Notes under the pieces: model-generated
Told to the model about the DNA's origin: nothing
What the model saw: the letters and a program-made list of their open reading frames with translations, nothing else
Database searches by the model: none
Source of the DNA: Domibacillus sp. DTU_2020_1001157_1_SI_ALB_TIR_016
Lineage (GTDB): Bacteria > Bacillota > Bacilli > Bacillales > Domibacillaceae
Direction of reading: 5' to 3'
Assembly (NCBI RefSeq): GCF_032341995.1
Contig: NZ_CP135439.1
Span: 2,604,001-2,668,000 of the forward strand
Length of the DNA stretch: 64,000 bases
Shown here: one piece after another, positions 1 through 8,215 of the stretch
Numbering within the stretch: the stretch's first letter is position 1
Layout of the letters: each line of letters starts with the position of its first letter
Program-made: the position numbers and the translations under genes

Positions 1-111
1 AACGAAAACTCCTGTTTCAAAGTGAAATGGCGCTCCGTTCATTGAAGATATTACATACACGACCATTTCAGATAGCAAGAATGTCCAGACGAACATCATG
101 ATATACTGCAT
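1..111 (-). CDS. yjzD: YjzD-like small membrane protein (DUF2929), 3' end outside window
   Basis: The reading frame begins at an ATG preceded by GGAGG at good spacing and runs 37 codons to the window edge without a stop, so it is partial. It starts MQYIMMFVWTFLLSEMVVYV and continues with an SSMNG turn, the single amino-terminal membrane helix expected of the DUF2929/YjzD family. In B. subtilis yjzD lies close to comZ, and comZ is the next gene here, divergently arranged, which supports the call. The function of the family is not known; a membrane location is the only clear inference. Confidence 0.7.
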   Translation of the reverse strand, partial: MQYIMMFVWTFLLSEMVVYVISSMNGAPFHFETGVFV

Positions 112-269
112 AGGGCAGCCTCCTTTGCTTCTTTTTATGTACTCTGTTCATAATAGTAGCATATTTATCGGCTCGTGGGCGCAAAAAGTGTTTCTTTTTC
201 TTGACGATTTGCGCAGATTGAATAAAATGAAGGAAAGAACTGGCTGAAGCCAAAAAAGGAGAACCTATA

Positions 270-452
270 ATGGAAAAAAATATGGAATTTATGCAAATCG
301 CAATGAAATACCTGCCGGAAGCCCAGCAGAAAATGCAGGAAGCCGGCATTGAGTTTTCACCTGCAATGGCAGAGCCGTTTTTTGGCTTGTTTATGAAAGT
401 CATGCAGGAAGCTTACGATCTTGGTAAAAAAGAAGCCTTGCTCGAAGAATAA
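270..452 (+). CDS. comZ: ComZ, competence regulator
   Basis: This 60-residue soluble protein matches ComZ of B. subtilis (63 residues) through most of its length; the segment FMQIAMKYLPEA near residue 7 is almost the same. ComZ lowers expression of the comG operon for the DNA-uptake pseudopilus, so it acts late in competence. The ATG follows AAAGGAG at about eight bases. A strong hairpin terminator comes after it, so it is probably monocistronic here. The master regulator comK is 18 kb away in the same window. The call rests on sequence similarity and the yjzD-clpB neighbourhood. Confidence 0.85.
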   Translation: MEKNMEFMQIAMKYLPEAQQKMQEAGIEFSPAMAEPFFGLFMKVMQEAYDLGKKEALLEE

Positions 453-513
453 AAAAATCCGCTGCATGTAAAATGTAGAAATGCGGCTATGTTCATGTTT
501 TTAACATAAAGAA

Positions 514-564
514 AGGGCGTCTTATAAGCCGGAAAACCGGCTTATAAGACAAGCCCTTTTTTTT
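514..564 (+). terminator. Rho-independent terminator after comZ
   Basis: A long GC-capped hairpin (GGGC, then TCTTATAAGCCGG, loop AAAA, then the complementary arm) is followed by eight T residues on the + strand. It ends comZ transcription and separates it from the convergent clpB. Confidence 0.85.
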
Positions 565-672
565 ATGGCCATAACACAGCATGCGCCGGACATATTCTTG
601 TTCACGAAAGCCCAAAAAAGATATTCCGGCCATCCTTGGCCCTTATCACTTCAGGCAAGGTGACACTTCATC

Positions 673-3255
673 TTATTTCACAACAAGTTCGCCATTCACT
701 ACATCAACGACAGCTTCAGTTCCTGGCAAAACCGTTCCAGCAATAATCGCCCGGGCTGCCTGCGTCTCGATATTACGCTGAACAAACCGCTTAAGCGGCC
801 GCGCACCGAAAACAGGATCATACCCTTCCTCTGCAATTTTCTCTTTTGCCGCTTCTGTTATCTGAAGCGTAACACCGCGCTCAAGCAGGCGTTCCGCCAA
901 CCCTTCAAGCACTTTGCCGGCGATGCCTTTTAAGTTTTCACGTGTAAGCGGCTTGAAAAGAACAATGTCATCTACCCGGTTTAAAAATTCCGGACGGAAA
1001 TGGCTGCGCAGCTGCGCCATTACATTGTTTTTTGCTTCTTCTGCAATCTCTCCTTCTCCACCCGCTTCAAGCAGGAAGGATGAACCAATATTTGAAGTCA
1101 TAATGACCACTGTGTTTTTGCAGTCAATCATGCGGCCTTGAGAATCTGTAATGCGGCCGTCATCAAGCATCTGCAGCAAAATATTAAACACATCTGGGTG
1201 CGCTTTTTCCACTTCATCAAGCAGCACGACAGAATATGGACGGCGCCGGATCGCTTCGGTAAGCTGTCCGCCCTCTTCATAGCCAACGTATCCCGGAGGG
1301 GCACCGACAAGTCTCGACACCGAATGCTTCTCCATATATTCAGACATATCAAGGCGGATCATCTGGTCCTCGCTGTCGAATAAAACATCGGCGAGCGTTT
1401 TAGCAAGTTCTGTTTTTCCAACGCCGGTCGGACCAAGAAACAGAAACGAACCAATCGGCCGATTCGGATCTTTAATACCTGCCCGTGCCCGCAGAACAGC
1501 ATCGCTCACAAGAGACACGGCTTCATCCTGGCCAATTACCCGCTCGTGCAGAATATCTTCAAGGCGAAGCAGTTTCTCACGCTCTCCTTCCACAAGCTTT
1601 GTTACCGGAATGCCGGTCCACCGGGCGACGATAGAAGCAATTTCTTCTTCTGTTACTTCTTCTCGCAGCAGACGGTCGTCTTTTTCAGACGAAGCCGCCG
1701 ATTCAAGGGCAGCCAGCTCTTTTTCCACTGCCGGAATTCGGCCGTGGCGCAGTTCGGCTGCCCGGTTTAAATCATATCTGCTTTCTGCATCCTCAAGCTC
1801 GCGGCGAAGCCGGTCGAGCTCCTCACGCTTGTCTTTGACGCTCATAATGGCTTCTTTTTCACTCATCCACTGGGCCTTCATCGCATCAGCCTGCTCTTTT
1901 AAGTCGGCCAGTTCCCTTTGAATCTGCTCAAGACGCGCTGCGCTTTCACGGTCTTTTTCTTTTTGAAGGGCCGCTTCTTCAATTTCAAGCTGCATAACCC
2001 GGCGCATCACGGCGTCAAGTTCAGACGGCATAGAATCAATCTCGGTCCGAATCATCGCGCAGGCCTCATCCACCAGGTCAATCGCTTTGTCAGGCAAAAA
2101 GCGGTCCGTAATATATCGATTTGATAATGTTGCCGCGGCTACAAGCGCCCGGTCATGAATATTTACACCGTGATGAATTTCAAACCGCTCTTTTAAGCCG
2201 CGCAAGATGGAAATCGCATCTTCAATGGTTGGTTCAGAGACGAGTACGGGCTGAAACCGGCGCTCTAAAGCCGGGTCTTTTTCAATATATTGGCGGTGTT
2301 CATCCAATGTAGTGGCACCGATACAGTGCAGCTCTCCCCGCGCAAGCATCGGCTTCAGCATATTGCCGGCATCCATCGACCCTTCTGTTTTACCTGCACC
2401 GACAATGGTATGAATTTCGTCAATAAACAGGAGAATGCGTCCCTCGCTTTTTTTCACTTCATTCAAGACCGCTTTCAGCCGCTCTTCAAATTCCCCGCGA
2501 AATTTCGCGCCGGCAATGAGTGAGCTCATATCGAGTGAAAAAATAGTTTTGTCTTTTAAGCCATCCGGCACGTCTTTACGGACGATCCGCCAGGCAAGCC
2601 CTTCAACGATCGCCGTTTTTCCTGTGCCCGGCTCACCGATCAATACGGGATTGTTTTTTGTTTTCCGCGACAAAATACGGATCACATGGCGAATTTCCTC
2701 ATCCCGTCCGATCACCGGGTCGATTTTTCCTGCCCGGACTTCTTCAACCAGATCCCGTCCGTATTTTGCTAATGCTTCGTAACCTGATTCCGGATTTTGT
2801 GTTGTCACTTTTTCATTCCCCCTTATTTCATGAATAGCCTCCAAAACGGCGTTCTCTGGCACGTTTTCCTGCTTCATAAAATCGGCTGTTTTCGTACCGG
2901 CCGAAAAGATGGCAGCGGCCATATGTTCAACCGATAAGTATGCATCTTCCCACTTTTTTTGTATCTCAGCCGCTCGTTGAAACCATGTGTTCAGCCCGCC
3001 TGACAAGTAAGCACCGTATTGCACGTTTCCTGACACAGCAGGCTTTAGCTGAATTTCCTTTTGGACAAACTTAAGGAAGGCGGCTTTTGATAGGCCGGCG
3101 CGTTCAAAAATGCGGCTGAACAGGCCGTCTTCTTTTGAAAGCAGCGCTGTCAGCATATGTACGGTATCCACGTCTGAATGGTTTCGTTCAACCGCGCTCT
3201 GCTGGGCAGCTGCCAGTGCTTCCTGCATTGTATACGTCATTTGTTCCATGTTCAT
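673..3255 (-). CDS. clpB: ClpB, ATP-dependent protein disaggregase
   Basis: The 860-residue length and domain order are those of ClpB. An amino-terminal Clp repeat domain covers about residues 1-145. The first AAA+ domain has Walker A GEPGTGKT at 207-214 and Walker B LLFIDE. A charged middle coiled coil separates it from the second AAA+ domain, with GPTGVGKT and VVLLDE. ClpB is a cytoplasmic hexamer that pulls polypeptides out of aggregates and hands them to DnaK. The second ATG-like codon MNMEQM is used as start; AAGGGGG lies upstream. The middle domain distinguishes it from ClpC and ClpE. A CtsR operator overlaps the start of the transcript, so it belongs to the class III heat-shock regulon. 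Confidence 0.97.
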   Translation of the reverse strand: MNMEQMTYTMQEALAAAQQSAVERNHSDVDTVHMLTALLSKEDGLFSRIFERAGLSKAAFLKFVQKEIQLKPAVSGNVQYGAYLSGGLNTWFQRAAEIQKKWEDAYLSVEHMAAAIFSAGTKTADFMKQENVPENAVLEAIHEIRGNEKVTTQNPESGYEALAKYGRDLVEEVRAGKIDPVIGRDEEIRHVIRILSRKTKNNPVLIGEPGTGKTAIVEGLAWRIVRKDVPDGLKDKTIFSLDMSSLIAGAKFRGEFEERLKAVLNEVKKSEGRILLFIDEIHTIVGAGKTEGSMDAGNMLKPMLARGELHCIGATTLDEHRQYIEKDPALERRFQPVLVSEPTIEDAISILRGLKERFEIHHGVNIHDRALVAAATLSNRYITDRFLPDKAIDLVDEACAMIRTEIDSMPSELDAVMRRVMQLEIEEAALQKEKDRESAARLEQIQRELADLKEQADAMKAQWMSEKEAIMSVKDKREELDRLRRELEDAESRYDLNRAAELRHGRIPAVEKELAALESAASSEKDDRLLREEVTEEEIASIVARWTGIPVTKLVEGEREKLLRLEDILHERVIGQDEAVSLVSDAVLRARAGIKDPNRPIGSFLFLGPTGVGKTELAKTLADVLFDSEDQMIRLDMSEYMEKHSVSRLVGAPPGYVGYEEGGQLTEAIRRRPYSVVLLDEVEKAHPDVFNILLQMLDDGRITDSQGRMIDCKNTVVIMTSNIGSSFLLEAGGEGEIAEEAKNNVMAQLRSHFRPEFLNRVDDIVLFKPLTRENLKGIAGKVLEGLAERLLERGVTLQITEAAKEKIAEEGYDPVFGARPLKRFVQRNIETQAARAIIAGTVLPGTEAVVDVVNGELVVK

Positions 3256-3270
3256 ATGCTTAAAAACCCC

Positions 3271-3287
3271 CTTGACCTTTTTTGACC
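3271..3287 (-). promoter_or_regulatory. CtsR operator of clpB
   Basis: On the - strand the sequence GGTCAAAAAAGGTCAAG is two heptads separated by three bases, matching the CtsR consensus (A/GGTCAAA-NAN-A/GGTCAAA) in all but the final base. It sits just downstream of the -10 element and upstream of the ribosome binding site, a position where a bound repressor blocks transcription. Confidence 0.88.
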
Positions 3288-3296
3288 TTTTGTTTT

Positions 3297-3325
3297 ATTT
3301 TAAAATATCCTTCCCTTTTACGCAA
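3297..3325 (-). promoter_or_regulatory. Sigma-A promoter of clpB
   Basis: TTGCGT and TAAAAT are separated by 17 bases on the - strand, immediately upstream of the CtsR operator. Confidence 0.6.
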
Positions 3326-3452
3326 AGAAAACGGCATGAAAGAAGCGTATTTACTGCCAGACAAACAAGCTCCATCCAAGTTTACCCTTTTTCTGGCTTT
3401 CTTTTTGAATAAAAGTTTCCTCTCTTAAAGAATACAGAATCAGGTTGAAACG

Positions 3453-3481
3453 TTGTAACATCCTGTTTTTCCCGTTAAAAT
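3453..3481 (+). promoter_or_regulatory. Sigma-A promoter of the Fnr-type regulator
   Basis: TTGTAA and TAAAAT are separated by 17 bases. The ribosome binding site AGAGGTG follows ten bases later, so the leader is short. Confidence 0.55.
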
Positions 3482-3503
3482 AGTAGAAAAAGAGGTGAAT
3501 ACC

Positions 3504-4196
3504 GTGGCGTTTGAACCCGCTCTTGCACAAGCACTAGAGCAGTTATTTACAGAAGAGCGGAAAGTACGTTCTTTTCAAAAAGGAGCCTATCTTTTCCAAG
3601 AGGGTGAGCCCGCTGATGATATTTTCTGGCTTCGCTCTGGAAAAGTACAAGTGGGCAAGATTGTGCCGGATGGGCGCGAGCTGACGATCCGCGTATCAAA
3701 AAAACAGGACATGCTTATCGAAATGACCCTGTTTGAAGAAGAAGCTGTTTATATGATGAATGCAAAAGCACTGGAATATGGGGAAGCCTGGACGGTTCCA
3801 CGCCGTTTTTTAGAAAAACTTTTGTCCTCAAAGCCGGAATTGATGGTTTACTGGCTCCGTTACACGCAAACTGAGCATTTGCGGACTCAGTCCAAGCTGC
3901 GTGATCTCGTACTGAACGGGAAAAAAGGCGGTGTTTATTCTACTCTCATCCGGATGGGAAATACGTTTGGCAAACAAACAGAAGACGGCCTTTTTCTTGA
4001 TGTACCCTTGACCAATCAGGAAATGGCCAATTTATGCGGAACATCCCGGGAAGTTGTTAACCGCCTTCTCGCACAGCTGAAAAAAGAAGGCGTCATTAAA
4101 ATGAAACGAAACCAGATTACACTTTGTGATCTTGATTATTTAAAACGCGGAATCAACTGTGAAAATTGTCCGATTGATATTTGCCAAATCGATTAA
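3504..4196 (+). CDS. Crp/Fnr-family regulator with C-terminal cysteine cluster (Fnr-like)
   Basis: A cyclic-nucleotide-binding-type beta-roll (about residues 20-110), a long dimer helix and a winged helix-turn-helix (about 160-215, LTNQEMANLCGTSREVVNRL) make a 230-residue Crp/Fnr protein. The tail carries CENCPIDIC, a C-x2-C-x4-C motif at residues 219, 222 and 227. The B. subtilis Fnr [4Fe-4S] oxygen sensor uses the same spacing plus an aspartate in the dimer helix; D134 is a candidate for that ligand. It probably senses oxygen and switches anaerobic genes. The GTG at 3504 is preferred because the upstream in-frame GTG at 3495 lies inside the Shine-Dalgarno sequence. A redox-sensing Crp paralogue other than Fnr is the main alternative. 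Confidence 0.75.
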   Translation: MAFEPALAQALEQLFTEERKVRSFQKGAYLFQEGEPADDIFWLRSGKVQVGKIVPDGRELTIRVSKKQDMLIEMTLFEEEAVYMMNAKALEYGEAWTVPRRFLEKLLSSKPELMVYWLRYTQTEHLRTQSKLRDLVLNGKKGGVYSTLIRMGNTFGKQTEDGLFLDVPLTNQEMANLCGTSREVVNRLLAQLKKEGVIKMKRNQITLCDLDYLKRGINCENCPIDICQID

Positions 4197-4198
4197 AA

Positions 4199-4227
4199 AA
4201 GAAGGTTTTATAACAGAACCTTTTCAG
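4199..4227 (+). terminator. Weak terminator after the Fnr-like gene
   Basis: AAGGTTTTATAACAGAACCTT can fold into a short stem followed by TTTTC. A second + strand stem with a T-run (AGAGCCG...CGGCTCTTTTT) lies about 80 bases further on. Confidence 0.4.
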
Positions 4228-4364
4228 ATTGCAGACAAGTAAAATCTTTTGCCAAAGAACCTCTTTATTTCTTTTTCATGCAAGGAGTTGGGAGGTTCAA
4301 ATAAGAGCCGATAAGGCGGCGAGCGCACGGCTCTTTTTAAGAAGCGATGTTTCCCGAAAAGTCT

Positions 4365-4426
4365 GCTGCCTGATTTCGGCAGTGAGAGTTTTCATAAAAA
4401 AAGACTGACGACAAAGTCGTCAGTCT
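4365..4426. repeat. Dispersed repeat copy A with terminator hairpin
   Basis: This 62-base segment aligns without gaps to 53476-53537: the last 36 bases are identical and the first 26 have ten mismatches. The identical part is a perfect hairpin (GACTGACGAC, loop, GTCGTCAGTC) whose T-run lies on the - strand, so here it serves as terminator for yitW. Confidence 0.75.
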
Positions 4427-4455
4427 CAGAAGGCTCCATAATGGAACCTTCTTTT

Positions 4456-4764
4456 TTACTGAATGCCTAAAGCGATTTTCGCGTAGCGTGACATCATATC
4501 ACGTGACCAAACTGGCGTCCAGACGATATTTGTTTCAACGTCCGTTACTTCTGGAATTTCAGAAAGCGCTGCTTTTACCTGGTCAACGATCACGCCGGCA
4601 AGCGGGCATCCCATTGATGTTAACGTCATCGTAACCGTTGTTTTTCCGGCTTCATCCATATCTACATCGTACACAAGCCCGAGATTCACAATATCAATGC
4701 CCAGCTCCGGGTCAACAACCTGTTCAAGCGCACCCATAATATTTTCTTTTAAATCCTGATCCAT
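4456..4764 (-). CDS. yitW: YitW, MIP18/DUF59 Fe-S cluster assembly factor
   Basis: The 102-residue protein is close to B. subtilis YitW. It has the family core DPELGIDIVNLGLVYDV (about residues 18-34) and TLTSMGCPLAGVI with the conserved cysteine near residue 54. DUF59/MIP18 proteins help insert Fe-S clusters into client enzymes in the cytoplasm, alongside the Suf system. The ATG at 4764 is chosen because AAAGGAG lies nine bases before it; the longer frame has no ribosome binding site. It is divergent from yitU, as in B. subtilis, with a 144-base shared control region. Confidence 0.9.
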   Translation of the reverse strand: MDQDLKENIMGALEQVVDPELGIDIVNLGLVYDVDMDEAGKTTVTMTLTSMGCPLAGVIVDQVKAALSEIPEVTDVETNIVWTPVWSRDMMSRYAKIALGIQ

Positions 4765-4845
4765 GTAAAACACTCCTTTCAATGTATGCGTATAGCTTTA
4801 TCATAACAGACATTTCTTCGAATGATGAGTAAAAAGCCTGTTTCT

Positions 4846-4874
4846 TTGCAAACGTCGCCCCAACCCTCTACACT
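4846..4874 (+). promoter_or_regulatory. Sigma-A promoter of yitU
   Basis: TTGCAA and TACACT are separated by 17 bases. An AAAGGAGTG ribosome binding site and the ATG follow at once. Confidence 0.55.
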
Positions 4875-4908
4875 GAAAGCAGAACCGACAAAGGAGTGAC
4901 TCGCCTAT

Positions 4909-5727
4909 ATGGAAAAGCATTTAATCGTGTTAGACCTCGATGGTACGTTATTAACGGATCAAAAAACCATTTCCCCCCGCACAAAACGCACCCTTCAAAA
5001 AGCGATGGAGCACGGGCATGAAGTAATGATTGCCACAGGCCGCCCGTTCCGCTCAAGCGCTCCTTATTATGCGGAGCTCGGATTAACAACACCAATTGTC
5101 AATTTTAACGGCGCCTTTGTTCATCATCCCGGCAATCAAAAATGGGGCTTCTTTCACGAACCGATGGAGTTAAAAACCGCCATTGATATCGTTGAAGCAT
5201 GCCATGATTTTGACTTTTACAATATTATTGCAGAAGTGCTCGATAACGTTTATTTTCATTATCATGATGAAAAGCTTATTGATGTTTTTAACATGGGCAA
5301 TCCTGCAGTCACAACAGGTGACCTGCGCCAAAAGCTGACCGATCATCCAACAAGCATGCTGATTCATGCAACAGAAGAGCAGGTACCGGCTATCCGCCGC
5401 CATTTAAGCGATGTGCACGCAGAAGTGATTGACCACCGCCGCTGGGCCGCTCCGTGGCATGTGATTGAAATTGTCAAAAGCGGCTTAAGCAAAGCAGTCG
5501 GCTTAAAGCGTGTATCAGACTGGATCGGCATCCCGCCGGACCGGATTATTGCATTTGGTGATGAAGATAATGATCTTGAGATGATTGATTACGCCGGCAC
5601 AGGTGTAGCGATGAGCAACGGTATTGATGCCTTGAAATCGATCGCCAATGACATTACCGCTTCAAACGAAGAAGACGGCATTGCGGTTTTCCTGGAAGAG
5701 CGCTTATCCTTAAAAACGTTCGCATAA
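4909..5727 (+). CDS. yitU: YitU, Cof-type HAD phosphatase
   Basis: This 272-residue protein is a Cof-family HAD hydrolase. Motif I DLDGTL has the nucleophile D9 and acid/base D11. Motif II is ATGRP, the conserved lysine is in VKSGLSKA, and motif IV is GDEDNDLEM. A C2-type cap lies between motifs II and III. B. subtilis YitU is one of the phosphatases that dephosphorylate the pyrimidine intermediate of riboflavin synthesis, and this protein is similar over its full length. Activity on other sugar phosphates is also usual for the family. The gene ends in a terminator shared with the GH13 gene. Confidence 0.85.
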   Translation: MEKHLIVLDLDGTLLTDQKTISPRTKRTLQKAMEHGHEVMIATGRPFRSSAPYYAELGLTTPIVNFNGAFVHHPGNQKWGFFHEPMELKTAIDIVEACHDFDFYNIIAEVLDNVYFHYHDEKLIDVFNMGNPAVTTGDLRQKLTDHPTSMLIHATEEQVPAIRRHLSDVHAEVIDHRRWAAPWHVIEIVKSGLSKAVGLKRVSDWIGIPPDRIIAFGDEDNDLEMIDYAGTGVAMSNGIDALKSIANDITASNEEDGIAVFLEERLSLKTFA

Positions 5728-5732
5728 AAAAA

Positions 5733-5767
5733 GGCCTCTCAGCAAATTTGCTGAGAGGCCTTTTTTT
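5733..5767. terminator. Bidirectional terminator between yitU and GH13 gene
   Basis: A perfect hairpin (AGGCCTCTCAGCAAA and its complement) is flanked by A-rich and T-rich runs on both strands. The - strand gene ends within the T-run. Confidence 0.85.
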
Positions 5768-7262
5768 ACGATTGAGCTGCCCTTTTGCCGCGCTTCCATA
5801 CCACATAAAGAAACAAAACAAAGATAATCCAGACCGCTGACATAGCCGCAATAAAGGCGTAATTTATGCCGGTTTTCTCCGCCAGTGCATAAATTTCCGC
5901 TTCCTCACGGTCAAGAATAATGGTAAATTCCCCATCTGCCGCACGCGACATGTCACCGGCAAGCAATCCTCTCAGCTCTTTGTTCTCATCCAGTTTAGAA
6001 GCTGGAATCGCAATGCTTTGTGTTTCGCCTGTGTTATTGATTGCCACCACAACTCTTTCATCCTCGTATTGCCGCTTAAACACCGTCATGCCGTTCCGAT
6101 TAAAAATCGGCTCATAGGAACCACGTCTAAGCGCCGGGAGTTTCTGGCGTAAGGCTGCGATCTGCTTGATATAATCCACCAGCTCCTGATCGGTACGGAA
6201 ATTCATCAGTCCGTGCGCGTCCGGGCCGGTTTCTCCGTTTTGCGCGATTTCCGATCCATAAAAAACTGCTGGAGTTCCAGGAGATGTGTACAAATACGTA
6301 AGTGCCATCCGCCAGCGTGTGCCCGGAAACATGTTTTCTTCCGCCATATCCCTTGTAAATCGATCTGTTACGACAGAGTCCGTTAAATGAACCGTTTCCA
6401 ACGGATGCTCCAGTACGTTTTCTTCCTGGAGAAGGAGCTCTTCTACCACATTCGAAGAGCGGTCTACTGTCGCAAACTGCTTGCGCAACGGCTCCTGCGT
6501 CCAGGAAGAAGTCACCGCATCAAGCCCGGCTTTTTCATAAGCGGCGGCTCCCTGTATGGTGGTTTCCGTCATTTCTCCTATTAAGTGCAAATTAGGCATA
6601 GCTTCATGAAAAGCATTCCAAAAAGCAGGCTTTGCTGCGGAAGCATTGCTGAAAAAATACCCATCAATACCGGTCCGGCCGGCCAGCTTCACAGCTGCTT
6701 CTACGAGCGCCGCCTGTACATCTGGATTCTCTGTGTTTAAAAGAGCCATTTCGCCAAGCCAGTCCGGCTTCTGCAAAACAGAGACATTTGTAAACCAATT
6801 CTCTTTGCCGGCTTCACTTAGCCATACGTGCTTTGTGCTTACACGTACAGCCGGAAAATCCACTAAAACACGAATATTTTGTTTATGTGCACTGTCAACG
6901 AGTTCTTTTAACTGCTGCTCATTGCCAAATTGCGTGTTTAGCTTTGTGTAGTCCGTTATGCTGTAGCCATGGTAAGCACCTGCTTCGTTTTCAAACACAG
7001 GTGAAATCACGATTGACGTCATGCCCAGCCCTTTTACATAATCAAGCTGATCTTGAATTCCTTTAAAGTCACCGCCCTGGTAAGCAGATGCATCATCATT
7101 ATTCGTTTGTTTATCATTTGAACGATCTCCGTTCATAAACCGGTCCGTCATTAAAAAATACATCGTTTCATCCTGCCAGCCTTCCTTCTTTTCTTCGGCA
7201 GATACCATACCTCCAGATAAAAGAAGAAGCGGAATGATAAGTGAAAGAAATCGTTTTCTCAC
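5766..7262 (-). CDS. Membrane-anchored GH13 alpha-amylase-family protein, probable pseudoenzyme
   Basis: The 498-residue protein has a signal peptide (about 1-22), a GH13 TIM barrel with a C-terminal beta domain, and a membrane helix near residues 471-493 followed by basic residues, so it would sit on the outer face of the membrane. Region I reads DFPAVRVSTKH where active relatives have an Asn-His pair. Region II reads GIDGYFFSNA: the invariant Arg is F203 and the nucleophile Asp is S205. Region III keeps the acid/base Glu (E230 in LIGE). Region IV reads DSVVTDRFTR where NHD is usual, so the second Asp is V298. The frame is intact and secretion signals are kept. The GTG at 7262 follows AGGGGGA. 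A binding or scaffolding role is inferred; starch hydrolysis is unlikely. Confidence 0.8.
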   Translation of the reverse strand: MRKRFLSLIIPLLLLSGGMVSAEEKKEGWQDETMYFLMTDRFMNGDRSNDKQTNNDDASAYQGGDFKGIQDQLDYVKGLGMTSIVISPVFENEAGAYHGYSITDYTKLNTQFGNEQQLKELVDSAHKQNIRVLVDFPAVRVSTKHVWLSEAGKENWFTNVSVLQKPDWLGEMALLNTENPDVQAALVEAAVKLAGRTGIDGYFFSNASAAKPAFWNAFHEAMPNLHLIGEMTETTIQGAAAYEKAGLDAVTSSWTQEPLRKQFATVDRSSNVVEELLLQEENVLEHPLETVHLTDSVVTDRFTRDMAEENMFPGTRWRMALTYLYTSPGTPAVFYGSEIAQNGETGPDAHGLMNFRTDQELVDYIKQIAALRQKLPALRRGSYEPIFNRNGMTVFKRQYEDERVVVAINNTGETQSIAIPASKLDENKELRGLLAGDMSRAADGEFTIILDREEAEIYALAEKTGINYAFIAAMSAVWIIFVLFLYVVWKRGKRAAQS

Positions 7263-7327
7263 TGCTCGTTTCCCCCTGCGCCAAAATGTCCCATCCTCAT
7301 TTAGAGTACGCTTTTTCCCCCATGACG

Positions 7328-7495
7328 TCAATGAAAGCAGAGATTGTTCAAGAAAACGACACGGTTCCATACCCGCTGTTTATGAAATAAACGCGAGAAT
7401 TTCTTTTTCTTAAAACAGGAAACTATATATACAGCTAAAGCAAGCCCGCCTGGCCCCGTTCCAACAACTGCGATTCTTTTTGGTATAAACCTCAT
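7328..7495 (-). pseudogene. 5' remnant of a FAD/NAD-dependent oxidoreductase (CrtN-like)
   Basis: The first residues, MRFIPKRIAVVGTGPGGLAL, are a dinucleotide-binding beta-alpha-beta start with GxGxxG, as in phytoene desaturase-type amine oxidases, which begin at their amino end in this way. After about 22 residues the similarity stops, the sequence becomes basic and unstructured, and the frame ends after 55 residues. I read this as the 5' stub of a decayed or deleted gene, truncated next to the GH13 gene. A chance match is possible because the preserved segment is short. Confidence 0.4.
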
Positions 7496-7573
7496 CCTCT
7501 CTTTTATATGAACAAATATTATGCAAAAAATATACACAAGTGTCAGATTGGGCGCAGCTTTCGATATGTATAT

Positions 7574-7612
7574 AAAAAATAACCGTCGCTCCTTTACGGG
7601 AATGACGGTTAT
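7574..7612 (-). terminator. Terminator of the 48-residue membrane protein gene
   Basis: ATAACCGTC pairs with GACGGTTAT across a 16-base loop, followed on the - strand by six T residues. The stem includes the stop codon of the small gene. Confidence 0.75.
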
Positions 7613-7755
7613 CGGCGAGGTGAATCCTCTTTTTCTTCTATTGGCACTAATTCACTTGCTTCCTGCGGGCCGGCTTTTTTCATATAAACTGAAACAGTCT
7701 GCACTGACACAAAAAACGAAACAAAAACAAGAATCCATAAAATCACGGGAAACAC
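7609..7755 (-). CDS. Small single-pass membrane protein, 48 residues, unrecognised
   Basis: A GTG start follows AAAGGAGG at about six bases. The first 24 residues are one hydrophobic helix starting MFPVILWILVFVSFFVSVQT; the rest is a short acidic, soluble tail ending in two arginines. A TATAAT -10 box lies 26 bases upstream (7776-7781) and a hairpin terminator overlaps the stop, so the gene has all the signals of a real transcription unit despite its size. It follows yisL in the same direction, after the yisL terminator. I do not recognise the family; a membrane location is the only supported statement. Confidence 0.65.
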   Translation of the reverse strand: MFPVILWILVFVSFFVSVQTVSVYMKKAGPQEASELVPIEEKEDSPRR

Positions 7756-7783
7756 AAAGACGCCTCCTTTTCGTCATTATAAC

Positions 7784-7812
7784 AAAAAAAGCTGCGCTTT
7801 TTGCACGCAGCT
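7784..7812 (-). terminator. Terminator after yisL
   Basis: AGCTGCG pairs with CGCAGCT across a nine-base loop and is followed by seven T residues on the - strand. The -10 box of the next small gene begins just beyond the T-run. Confidence 0.75.
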
Positions 7813-7830
7813 CTTTCCAGGGCTCTTTTA

Positions 7831-8178
7831 TTAAGCAATGCCTGGGAGGGCAAAACCTAAAATAACCGTCAGAACAAGCACAATAAACGCGCCGGCCAAA
7901 ACACCGCCGTTTTTTTTGCCTTTTTTCTTCCGTACGAGCGTCATTTCCATTAATCCGATCGTGACTATGCCCAAAAGCATTTTGATGCCATACAGGGCTG
8001 GATTCAAGCTGTCGAACGTGGTAAATAGCGCAAAGCCGGTAATTAAAATCAGCACATAAAACAAGCGAAGCCCCATATGTACACCGGTTGATGGCTTTCT
8101 TACTGCGATCAAAAACAGTACGAGCGCAATGACCCACGTTGTAATATGTACGTGTGTGGATTGTGTTAAAAAGTCCAT
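7831..8178 (-). CDS. yisL: YisL family membrane protein (DUF1516)
   Basis: The 115-residue protein has four predicted membrane helices. It shares with B. subtilis YisL the start HVHITTWVIAL and the internal segment KMLLGIVTIGLMEM, followed by a run of lysines. The function of DUF1516 proteins is unknown. AAGGAGGGG precedes the ATG. The gene follows yisK by 37 bases on the same strand, as in B. subtilis, so they are probably co-transcribed; a terminator closes the unit. Confidence 0.9.
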   Translation of the reverse strand: MDFLTQSTHVHITTWVIALVLFLIAVRKPSTGVHMGLRLFYVLILITGFALFTTFDSLNPALYGIKMLLGIVTIGLMEMTLVRKKKGKKNGGVLAGAFIVLVLTVILGFALPGIA

Positions 8179-8215
8179 AAAAGATCCCCTCCTTTTTCTT
8201 TCTTATTCTACCATA

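Noticed and set aside
68..403. 111-codon - strand frame across comZ
   Set aside because: It lies antisense to comZ, which has a clear family match and ribosome binding site; the - strand frame has neither.
1128..2782. Several frames of 60-115 codons inside clpB on either strand
   Set aside because: Shadows of the GC-biased third positions of clpB; none has a plausible start signal.
5216..5403. - strand 77-codon frame within yitU
   Set aside because: Antisense to the conserved phosphatase; no independent signals.
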